From the NCBI GenBank assembly GCA_011033025.1, contig WFMF01000073.1:124001-188000 (forward strand): a stretch of DNA of 64,000 nt. Direction: 5' to 3'. Each line of letters opens with the position of its first letter. Positions within the stretch are counted from its first letter, which is position 1. The position numbers and the translations under genes are program-made. This DNA is from Beroe forskalii (taxonomy: Eukaryota > Ctenophora > Nuda > Beroida > Beroidae). This document shows positions 39,501-51,500 of the stretch, one piece after another. The notes under the pieces are model-generated. The model was not told the DNA's origin. It did not search any database and worked only from the letters and a program-made list of their open reading frames with translations.

Positions 39501-42500
39501 GTGTGTTTGATTTCATGGAGGACCCCGACTCAGCCCTGAAAACGGAGTATTTCCTGATAGAGAGATGTGTGGATATCCCGGCTTCTAGTCGTGAGAGAAA
39601 GCTGGTTTTCAATATGGCAGCTTCCTGTACAAGAACAGGCAAGTGGAAGCTTTACAGGAGACGAGACAATTAATAGACAGGTTTCTTGCAAGAACATACA
39701 CGCCGGAGAATGACCAGTGCAGCTCGTATATCCCCGAATTCCGTGCCCTCCTCGGGTTCGAGAAGTACTTGATCGCAAGTATTGACAAAGATGATGTTGG
39801 AGGCATCAACTGCCCCATCAGGAGATCACAGGCTGAGGTACCTCTTATCCTCGGCTTGGCGAGGATAGCAAAGATAGTTACGAAGGATTTTAAACTTGCT
39901 TCTGTGATGATTCCTAAGTTTATTGACAAGTTATCTGTTGAAGTGCGGGCGTTAGTCAAGGAAGATGCGGAACTCGATGTCCTGCAATCCAAACGCTTCA
40001 TCAGCATTTTATCCAGCCCCACCCTCCAGCGAATGCTCAAACTAAACATCAAATTGGAATGTGAATTATGCAGCTGTTTGGGTAAATCCCTCGCAATCCA
40101 TTTCCAAGAAGCACTCGATAAGATAAAAAGCATTCTACCGGCAGAGATCAGGGCTTGTGGGGACAAATGGGAACTGACAAAGTCCATCGACAGCATCAAG
40201 TTGCACATCCAAAGTCTTCCAGGAGTTGACGATATATTTGGTGTTTTCTACACTGAAATGTACTGGTGGCACCTCAAACCTTACGTTGGTAGGTTGGCTT
40301 CTATCCAGATTATATAACTCCATGATTAATATTTTCAATTTAGAACATATTTTCATCTTAGAGTTATAATGCCCTCCCCCCTCAGTAGAGATATTTGGGT
40401 TACAAACGTTCGATGTATAGGCTATTGATTTAGGTTATTTTATGATAAACGCCTCACTGTTTGAGTGTCTATAAAGTGTCTCTTAAGTGTCTATAAAGTG
40501 TCTTCAAAATGTCTATAAAATGCCCTCCCCCAGGTATTCCCTACCACCTCCTGCCCACCTAAAAGTGTCTTCTCCCAGGTATTCCCTACCACCTCCTGCC
40601 CACCTAAAAGTGTCTTCTCCCAGGTATTCCCTACCACCTCCTACCCACCTAAAAGTGTCTTCTCCCAGGTATTCCCTACCACCTCCTCCCCACCTAAAAG
40701 TGTCTTCTCCCAGGTATTCCCTACCACCTCCTGCCCACCTAAAAGTGTCTTCTCCCAGGTATTCCCTACCACCTCCTGCCCACCTAAAAAGTGTCTTCTC
40801 CCAGGTATTCCCTACCACCTCCTGCCCACCTAAAAGTGTCTTCTCCCAGGTATTCCCTACCACCTCCTGCCCACCTAAAAGTGTCTTCTCCCAGGTATTC
40901 CCTACCACCTACTGCCCACCTAAAAGTGTCTTCTCCCAGGTATTCCCTACCACCTCCTGCCCACCCTAAAAGTGTCTTCTCCCAGGTATTCCCTACCACC
41001 TCCTACCCACCTAAAAGTGTCTTCTCCCAGGTATTCCCTACCACCTCCTGCCCACCTAAAAGTGTCTTCTCCCAGGTATTCCCTACCACCTCCTGCCCAC
41101 CTAAAAGTGTCTTCTCCCAGGTATTCCCTACCACCTCCTACCTACCTAAAAGTGTCTTCTCCCAGGTATTCCCTACCACCTCCTACCCACCTAAAAGTGT
41201 CTTCTCCCAGGTATTCCCTACCACCTCCTACCCACCTAAAAGTGTCTTCTCCCAGGTATTCCCTACCACCTCCTACCCACCTAAAAGTGTCTTCTCCCAG
41301 GTATTCCCTACCACCTCCTACCCACCTAAAAGTGTCTTCTCCCAGGTATTCCCTACCACTTCCTCCCCACCTAAAAGTGTCTTCTCCCAGGTATTCCCTA
41401 CCACCTCCTGCCCACCTAAAAGTGTCTTCTCCCAGGTATTCCCTACCACCTCCTGCCCACCTAAAATTGTCTTCTCCCAGGTATTCCCTACCACCTCCTG
41501 CCCACCTAAAAGTGTCTTCTCCCAGGTATTCCCTACCACCTCCTGCCCACCTAAAAGTGTCTTCTCCCAGGTATTCCCTACCACCTCCTGCCCACCTAAA
41601 AGTGTCTTCTCCCAGGTATTCCCTACCACCTCCTCCCCACCTAAAAGTGTCTTCTCCCAGGTATTCTCTACCACCTCCTGCCCACCTAAAAGTGTCTTCT
41701 CCCAGGTATTCCCTACCACCTCCTCTCCACCTAAAAGTATCTTCTCCCAGGTATTCCCTACCACCTCCTGCCCACCTAAAAGTGTCTCCTCCCAGGTATT
41801 CCCTACCACCTCCTGCCCACCTAAAAGTGTCTTCTCCCAGGTATTCCCTACCACCTCCTCCCCACCTAAAAGTGTCTTCTCCCAGGTATTCCCTACCACC
41901 TCCTCTCCACCTAAAATTGTCTTCTCCCAGGTATTCCCTACCACCTCCTGCCCACCTAAAAGTGTATTCTCCCAGGTATTCCCTACCACCTCCTGCCCAC
42001 CTAAAAGTGTCTTCTCCCAGGTATTCCCTACCACCTCCTGCCCACCTAAAAGTGTCTTCTCCCAGGTATTCCCTACCACCTCCTGCCCACCTAAAAGTGT
42101 CTTCTCCCAGGTATTCCCTACCACCTCCTGCCCACCTAAAAGTGTCTTCTCCCAGGTATTCCCTACCACCTCCTGCCCACCTAAAAGTGTCTTCTCCCAG
42201 GTATTCGCTACCACCTCCTGCCCACCTAAAAGTGTCTTCTCCCAGGTATTCCCTACCACCTCCTCCCCACCTAAAAGTGTCTTCTCCCAGGTATTCCCTA
42301 CCACCTCCTGCCCACCTAAAAGTGTCTTCTCCCAGGTATTCGCTACCACCTCCTGCCCACCTAAAAGTGTCTTCTCCCAGGTATTCCCTACCACCTCCTG
42401 CCCACCCTACACGCCCTTTGGTGGTTGGCAATCCACCTGCTGGAGTACGACAACTGCTCCCAATACCACGATGTGCAGCACTTCAGGATAATCATTGAGG

Positions 42501-45500
42501 AGAACGCCCTGAAGGACTACTTCCCTCACATGTCACTCCTCAGACAACACTGCGACAAAGAAACCTCCACCTTCATAGCACCTCTGGAGGAGAGTTTCGG
42601 AGGGATGGCTATAAGGATTTCCATCAAGGAGTACCTAATGTTGAGAGCTGACCCTTGGTGGGAGACAGCTGACTCCCTCATAGATTACGAGAGAGAACTC
42701 TCCGGAAACTTTGCCCAGTTCAGTGAAGGGTTGCTGAGGAACGGCAGCTATACTGACAGTGTGACGGATTCTCTGCAATTCTGGGAGGATGACTCAATAA
42801 TAGTCTCCTTCGCCTCCAGATTCCGTAGTCGGCTAGAGGCTGTGGATCTGGAACGGTGTGACAGCTGTTCCCGGATTGAGGACATTGCCACCCTCTTCCA
42901 CATGGATATGAACGGCTTAATGAACCGAGCCGAGGGGAGAATATATGCCAAATCTCACGAAGACTCGCCAAGAGATCTCTACGAAAAGGAGATCAGGGAA
43001 ATGATTGAGCAACCACTCGAGTTTTGTGCCTCTAAAATTGAAACCGATGTCATAAATTGGATTTCCTCTCTCAAAGACCTCAGTGATCTCCACTTTTTCC
43101 TTGCCCCATATGTTAAAGACGTGTATCTGAGCTATCTGGGAAATGAGACGGCCTATTTCCCAGTTACTACCGGCACCGCACAAGAGATGATTGAATTTTC
43201 CACGGCGTATGTTGACAACAGAATGATCGAAAGATGTAAGTATTAGTCTGGTGACTTAGTACAAATCCGGTGCAAATTGCTATACCCTTTAATGACCGGT
43301 TGTAGAAGTTAGTTTGGGCCATCCAGAATCACGCTGTACCGTGATCCTTTAGTTTTGGGAAATGGAACATGGTCTGGCGACCACGCCCATTTTGAGCGTG
43401 GGAAAATTCGAGAATTCGAGAAAGAAAATTATTGAAGGCCATTTATAGCATGATGGGTGTCTAAACCCATGTTTTTGAGGACGCTGAATCGATTGGGAGG
43501 GTTATTTTTGAGTTCTGATCATCCTGTGTGACGTCAGCGACCACGCCCTCTTTTACCGTGGGAATATTCGAGTAATTTTTGGATTTCATAAAAGTAGGTC
43601 GTACTATGCCATGTAAGGTGTCTAAACCCATGTTTTCGAGGACGCTGAATCGAATGGAAAGGTTATATTTCAGTTCTGATCATCGGGTGTGACGTCAGCG
43701 ACCACGCCCAATTTTACCGTGGGCATATTTCCACCTAATGGAGTCAAATCCTAATTTTTTTCAGGAACAAATTCTGCACTAAGCGATTTTTTATTTAGTT
43801 TTTGTCCAAAAAATCGATTTAGCAACTTCTTGTCACTTCCCGGGGTGGGAAAGTGCCGAAAAATCGATTAAAAGAAGCGCAATGGCCATGTTTATATACA
43901 ACTTTTCAATAAACACATGCCCTAAAATGATCAGGAACCGATTTATGGCCAAAAAAGTGATTTTTGGGTGTTTGCGATGTGATACATAGCAAGGGCGAAG
44001 GCCATGTTTATGTACGTCTTGTTAATAAGCATATGCTCTAAAATGCTTAGGAACAGATTTATGGGCAAAAAACTGATTTTTAAGTTTTTAGGGCACCTGC
44101 TATACATAACGCCATAACGGAGGCGAATTTTGGATCTCGGCCCAGGAAAGTCGCAATAGCCATGTTTCTACACGTCTTATTAATGAAAATATGCCCCAAC
44201 AGGCTCCAGAACAATGTAATGGGCGACAACTTGATCGCTCACGGGCCATGAGACATAGCTGAGGCGATTTTTATATCCCAGCTCCAAAAGCAGATGTAAT
44301 TTTCATGGGTATTGCCCACATACAGATCAATTGATGGAGACCACCTATGTCCTATAGTGAAAAGTCGAGCTGAAGAAGCCGTGGCTATATATCATATTTG
44401 AAAGTTAAGATTATAAACATGGCCACTACGTTATTTTAAGTGTCAACGACCATCCTGGGCTGAGATACAAAAATCGCCTCTGCTATGTCTTGAGGTACCC
44501 AAAAATTAGTTTTTGCTCTGGAGCATTTTAGGGCATATATCTTTAACATTTCGTATATAAACATGGCCATTGCGCTTCTTTAAGGCAAGTCTCTACGACC
44601 CACCTGGGCTGAGATGTAAAAATCACCTCAGCTACATCTCTCGAGTGCCCAAATAATCAATTTGTTGCCCATAACTCTGTTACTGAGCATTTTAGGACAT
44701 ATATTACTAGAATTTATAGAAATTACGTCAAATTACATAATGTAATGTCAGAATTCCCTACGATGAACCTTTAGAAATACATCAGATTAATGAAAGGTAG
44801 CCCAAAGAGGATGCATTAGAGGTGGCCCATACTGGGAAATGTGCTATGGAAATTCAAATTTAAGCCAGAAAGATTATAGAAAACCCGCCGTAACAGAAGA
44901 AAAAAAATATGATGCATAGTTCGAATCAGACTGGTTGTGTAAATTTTGATAGGGATTGTGTAAATTTTGATAGGCACCCTGAATTGTCTCCTTGTTTTTA
45001 GGGAATCTAACTCTGAATCTTTTCCTGATGCAATTTGAAATTGGAAAATGCTTGGATGTTTCCTAAATGAGAAAAGGTGCGGCAGATCTTGAGGGTTCCA
45101 GGCCATTATCATGAATTTGATGTAGTCCTCCAATTGAAGCCTAATATGGTGATATTTTGGGCAAGTTGCAAGGATATCGTCACCTTAAACATAGAAAGGG
45201 CCTAAGTGAAAAAATCAAGTTTTGAGAAAAATGTGTTTTTTCTCGCAATGTAATTGTTTGTAAATTCGAATCTTTGAAAATTCATAGCTTCTCACAGGAA
45301 TGATATTTTTTGAAAACCAGGAGAAATCTTTCAAATAAAGCAAAAATATTAAAAAGGGCCTATGTGAACTTAGGCCCTTTCTATATTGAGGTGACGATAT
45401 GCTGTTCGACTTCTATAATTGGATCGTACATGGGGAGATGTGCGAGGTCTTATGCTTCAACATCACAGCAAACTTTGCAACTTTTCCGCCAATTAGAGTT

Positions 45501-48500
45501 GTTTTTGCTGGACTCATAGTTTGTTGAGCTCTTACTTGGCAAGTATCTACCAGTTTCGCAGTTGAGCTGGTGGTAGCTTCCTCTGAGTTTTGTAATATTT
45601 TTGCTATTGTTATGGCTCAGGATATCTAAGAAGGGTTCATAGCCCATGTCACTCTTTACACTATGGTAAAAAGAGAGTTTAGGGTTAAGTTTCAAGGATA
45701 TTTTACAGAGTTCTCGAAATGAATCTTCCAACGTAACTTTGGTCAGGCCTGGGTGGATGTGGTCCTGATGTAGTGTGCTTTTTCATTCCAAGGCAAGGAA
45801 AGATCAGCTTGTTCTCTCAATGCATGTACTGCCACTTGCCAGGGGGTAAAGTGCTTAGACCATGGATGTTCCTACTTTCTAGCCTTTGGAGATTATCAAG
45901 ATCCTGCTTGATTGTCTGGATGGGATTGGGAGCCCTGCTTGTGTCTCCCCAGCAAACTATGTGGGCAGCTTCATTTGACAGCCCAATGGTCCATTTGGGG
46001 AACTTTAGGTGAATTTGTTCGGCTTGATCTGTCGCTATTTTGGTCATTGATGCTCTTGGATCCTTTTACAATGAGTTGGTGGTCAAAAACTTAACAAAGT
46101 TGCTTTCGTAAAACCACACTGGGCAACCGTATGTGAATACTGGTGCAATAAATGACTCAAAAAGTCTGAAGAGAGACTTCGTCTTAAGGCTCCAGATGTC
46201 AATACTTCGCTTGAGTGCAAAGTAGGCTTGCAGACCTTTGAGCCGAAGTTCGTTCGGGCTTGTTGCATTCTACCGCTCAGGTTGAATGTGATGCCCAGTT
46301 AGCAATAACGTCTGGCTGATATGATGTAATCTTGTCCATATTTCAGTCCAATGCTAGCTTTCAGTTTTCTTCCTGTTTTGTTAAACACCAAAACTGCAGT
46401 TTTTCCAGATTAACTGTTAAGCCCCATTCATTACAATACCTACAGACCTCCGTGTTTATTGCAAGAGGTACAAAACATGGCCTTTGCACTTCTTTTGCGA
46501 CCAAAATCAAGTCTCTACGATCTTCCTGCGCCTAGTATCGAAAATCGCCCTTGCTATGTATCGCATTGTGGATGCCCAAATATCACTTTTTTGGCCATAA
46601 ATCGGTTCCTGATCATTTTAGGGCATGTGTTTATTGAAAAGTTGTATATAAACATGGCCATTGCGCTTCTTTTAAGCCCAAAACGAAGTCTCTACTTGAA
46701 CCTTTCTGGGCCAAGTTACGATTTTTCACATGTCAGTCGTCTGCGCCTCTACTAAAAAACGATTTTTCGGCACTTTCCCACCCCGGGAAGTGACAAGAAG
46801 TTGCTAAATCGATTTTTTGGATTAAAACTATATAAAATCGCTTAGTGCAGAATTTATTCCTGAAAAAAATTAGGATTTGACTCCATTAGGTGGAAATATG
46901 CCCACGGTAAAATTGGGCGTGGTCGCTGACGTCACACCCGATGATCAGAACTGAAATATAACCTTTCCATTCGATTCAGCGTCCTCGAAAACATGGGTTT
47001 AGACACCTAACATGGCATAGTACAACCTACTATTATGAAATCCAAAAATTACTCGAATATTCCCTCGGTAAAAGAGGGCGTGGTCGCTGACGTCACACAG
47101 GATGATCAGAACTCAAAAATAACCCTCCCAATCGATTCAGCGTCCTCAAAAACATGGGTTTAGACACCCGTCATGCTATAAATGGCCTTCAATAATTTTC
47201 TTTCTCGAATTCTCGAATTTTCCCACGCTCAAAATGGGCGTGGTCGCCAGACCATGTTCCATTTCCCAAAACTAAAGGATCACGGTACAGCGTGATTCTG
47301 GATGGCCTAAACTAACTTCTACAACCGGTCATTAAAGGGTATAGCAATTTGCACGTTCCTTCTAAATTTTGAACTAAGTAACTAGACTATATGACTTGGT
47401 TGCATGGAAGCTTCCTTCGATTCCTCAAAGTTTTCAATATTATTTGTTTTCACGCTATATCATTTCATGCTACCTCTACGAACAAATTTTAAGAAAATCG
47501 TTGAGTATCAAAATCTTTTAAAACTACCCTTCACCATAAGTGTTACCACTATAATTATAGTCTAAATTGGAATGATATAAAGTTGTATTATAGTATTATT
47601 AGTATCAGTAGTAACCCCAATGACTTTCAGATATACCCAACCCGGATCAACGGTCAGTTTTCGACGATTTCAGCGAATTTCGAGAGTTTGTCGAAACAAA
47701 ATTACTCACAAGTTACAAGAACTTCTATGACCTAGCAATTCGACACCTTGGTGCAAGAGATTGTATCTTCATGCATCGTGGGGTCTTCAGAACAAAGAAA
47801 ATAGCTTGTGAGGAGGGGGAGGATTCTCAACATTCCAAACGAGATGTATTGAATTTAAACAAACCCAAGACGAAGAAGACAAAGAAAGTAAAGAATTATG
47901 GTGTGGTAAAGAACGTGAATTCGAAACGAAGACGCAAGAAAAAGGATGATCTAAATCCATTAGAGTTTGAATGGTTCCTTCCATGAGTAACAACATATTT
48001 TATTCTTGATAATTACTGAGATGTATATGTATCCAAATGTGGCATGTCGGTATCAACAGTCAACTTCTACTTTAATCAATTCCTTCCATTTTGTACGCTG
48101 AAATTGTTTAACGAGAAGGACACTAGTTTTTCTTCCCTTTAAATACAATTTACATTACTTGTTAATTTACCAAAGTGACATCAATTCGATATAGAATATT
48201 TCTAATGGCCACTCACTTTTTCAGATTTAAAATTTAAAACTATCCAATTAGAAAATTCTGTAACTCCCTGACCTTGGCATTGATCTGCTCAATGGTTTCC
48301 CTAAGTTGTTGTTCCCTGTGTTTGCTTTGTTCATCCTGACTCTTCAGCAGTGACTGAAGAGCTGCATCTCCGTCAGAAAGCTGCCGAATTAACTCCTGCT
48401 TACTGAAGACAAATGGTGTCAGACTGGTGTCAGGGTAAACTGGTGTCAGAATGCACTGGTGTCAGGGTGTACTGTTGTCAGGGTTAACTGGTGTCAGGGT

Positions 48501-51500
48501 AAACTGGTTTCACGGTTCACTGGTGTCAGGGTGAACTGGTGTCAGGGTAGACTGGTGTCAGAATGCACTGGTGTCAGGGTTCACTGGTGTCAGGGTAAAC
48601 TGGTGTCAGGGTAGACTGGTGTCAGAATGCACTGGTGTTAGGGTTCACTGGTATCAGGGTAAACTGGTGTCACAATGCACTGGTGTCAGGGTAAACTGGT
48701 GTCAGAATGCACTGGTGTCAGGGTGTACTGTTGTCAGGGTTAACTGGTGTCAGGGTAAACTGGTTTCAAGGAAAACAGGTGTCAAAGTTCACTGGTATCA
48801 GGGTTCACTGGTGTCAGGGTACACTGGTGTCAGGTTCACTGGTGTTAGGTTCACTGGTGTCAGGTACACAGGTGTCAGGTTCACTGGTGTCAGGTTCACT
48901 GGTGTCAGGTTCACTGGTGTCAGGTTCACTGGTTTCAGGGTTCACTGGTGTCAGGGTAAACTGGTGTCAGGGTAAACTGGTGTCAGGGTAAACTGGTGTC
49001 AGGGTACACTGGTGTCAGAATGCACTGGTTTCAGGGTTCACTGGTGTCAGGGTAAACTGGTGTCAGGGTAGACTGGTGTCAGGGTAAACTGGTGTCAGGG
49101 TAGACTGGTGTCAGGGTACACTGGTGTCAGAATGCACTGGTTTCAGGGTTCACTGGTGTCAGGGTAAACTGGTGTCAGGGTAGACTGGTGTCAGGGTATA
49201 CTGGTGTCAGGGTACACTGGTGTCAGGGTACACTGGTGCCAGGGTAAACTGGTGTCAGGGTTCACTGGTGTCAGGGTTCACTGTTGTCAGGGTTCACTGG
49301 TGTCTGAGTTCACTGGTGTCAGGGGACAAATTTTGTTAGGGCCAACTAGAGTGAGGATTATAAGATGACTTCACAGTGAAGTAGTGTCAGGGTTGACTGG
49401 TGTCAAGTTTTAGGAAAGAACGGACTTACTCATTTTGCAGCATCTCTATTTCTTCTCTGAGTTGGTCCTGAAATCATGATTGCGGATTAAAACCTCAAAC
49501 CTCTACAATCTTCTTTATCGCCATTATAGACTATTTGTGTGCAGGCAATAAATGACAACCCTTCCATTTTATTTTCAGTAGCTTCAACTCCCATTTTCAC
49601 TCTAAGTTCCACAAAATTCTTCAAATTTAATAATTATTCTGCGCCAAGTGCCAATTAATTATTCGCCACCTAGAATTTCAGAAATTGTAGCATGATCTAA
49701 ATATATTCACATAATCATGAAGTGCTTATTACATTTACTACACCACTACAGCATGCAGCATGAGCACTTGGGTGTGTATGGTATAATGTATAGCAGGAAG
49801 CATCCGTTGCTAGGGCAACGGTTGCTAATCACTGCGTCTCTAGGAGAACCAATTAGTGCAAATTGCATAATGTATACTGTATCCTTTAATTAGTCGGATC
49901 AGGGATATGAGGATACAATGTATGCACTTTGTTTGACACTGGAGAAATATAAAATAGGTGTCTGGTGCCGGAGGTTATGGGGAAAACAATGCATGAAATT
50001 TAATAAACGATTATAAAAGAGGGAGACTTGAAATTATCCGGGAAAGATAATAGTTCGTTGTAGAAACTAACTTTGATCTCGTACGAACATTTAACTTAGC
50101 CATCCGTCACATACAGGGAAAAATACTGATCTTGGTACGAAACTTACGAAATTAATCGTAAAGAAAGTTCGTGTGTTTTATTCAAGGTGTAGTGAAACTT
50201 GGAATTGTCAGTGGATTATCAAAATTCAACCCTCAAATTGGAAAACGGCGAAGATTCGCGAATTACTTTTCAAGCAACACTAAGTACTCACGTTCTGGGC
50301 CTGGTAATCGGACTTGTTCCTGACTGCTTTGTTGCACTGTGTTCGGAGCGTATTTATCTGAGTTTGGAGGGTAACCAGAGTGCTCTTTAGCTCCGTATAC
50401 TGCATCTGGAATACAGGCATTGAGTGTGGAATTTATTCCTGGGATGAAGAGATGGTTTTATAGATAGTATTGAAAAAGGTCCAACCATCTTCGAACTAAT
50501 ATCTTCCAAAACTTTATCCCTCTTCTCCCCTCTCATTTGTTGAGCGATGAGAGACCCCTCTCAGTTTTTCAACTTTGAGAAACCCTAGCCTTTCTCCTCT
50601 CTCACTTTTTGAACTAACCTCTACGGTATCGTGCTTTTCCTTCTCTATGGCAGCTAGCTTCTCCACCTCCTCCAGTTTAAACTTGAAGTCTCTTTGTACG
50701 TCTCTCAGGTCCTCTTCACGCTTACTCAGTCGCTCAGACACAGCAACGAACTGAAAGAGTGACAGTGAACTGACACGAACTGAAATTTGAAATGGGGTTA
50801 AAGTTTAATCGTTTAATACGAGAAGTATCTTATGGAAACTGTGGCGTAAAGCCACGAACTGAAATAGTGACAGTGAAACAGTGTAAAGAACAACATTAGT
50901 CGCTCTGAAACAGCCCCGAACTGGAATTTGAACTGAGGGACGAGGGTTAAAGTTTAAACTAGAAGTAAAATCAGGATAAAAACATCTCCAGAGGATCACA
51001 CGTGACTCACGTAAAATTACATTTCAAAACAAACTCAGCTAAAATTACATCCAAGTACCTTCTCAGCGAGTATCTGGTTGTCCTTCGCCAGAGTGGTGTT
51101 CCCTCCATCCAGTGTCTCCAGCTGTCTGTTCAGAATACCCACCTGGTCTTGCAGGTCCTTTATCTGGTAAATACAGGGATTACTATTAAAGTATTAAAGG
51201 GGGATGGACCAGCGAGGGACCAAGCCAGTCCGCCAGGTGTAGGGAGCAGCGCCCTGGGGGAAGGCCTGAAGACGCCCCCACGACACACAGCAACTGGGGA
51301 ATGTGGATGGGAACGCATACGAGGATAAGGGTAGATTAATCTAAAGGACACGTGCCTTGGTCCTACAAGTCCTTCATCTGGCAAACTACTTCTTTAAAAA
51401 ACTGCCAGGAAACACGACCAGAACAATTCACATAATCACATGAACTCAATTCAACACTCACTTTAGCTTTGGATTGGAAGAGTTCAATCTGCGAGGTTGA

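Noticed and set aside
40525-42410. CRISPR-like array
   Set aside because: Units are contiguous tandem copies without variable spacers, in an animal intron.
40791-42498. ORFs of 566, 508, 429 and 358 codons on both strands, Pro/Ser/Tyr- or Gly/Glu/Trp-rich
   Set aside because: They run through the 45-bp minisatellite, whose length is divisible by three. All are repeat artefacts within an intron of the nested gene.
48571-48991. 94- and 134-codon repetitive ORFs
   Set aside because: They are produced by the ACTGGTGTCAGGGT minisatellite and have no splice or start context.
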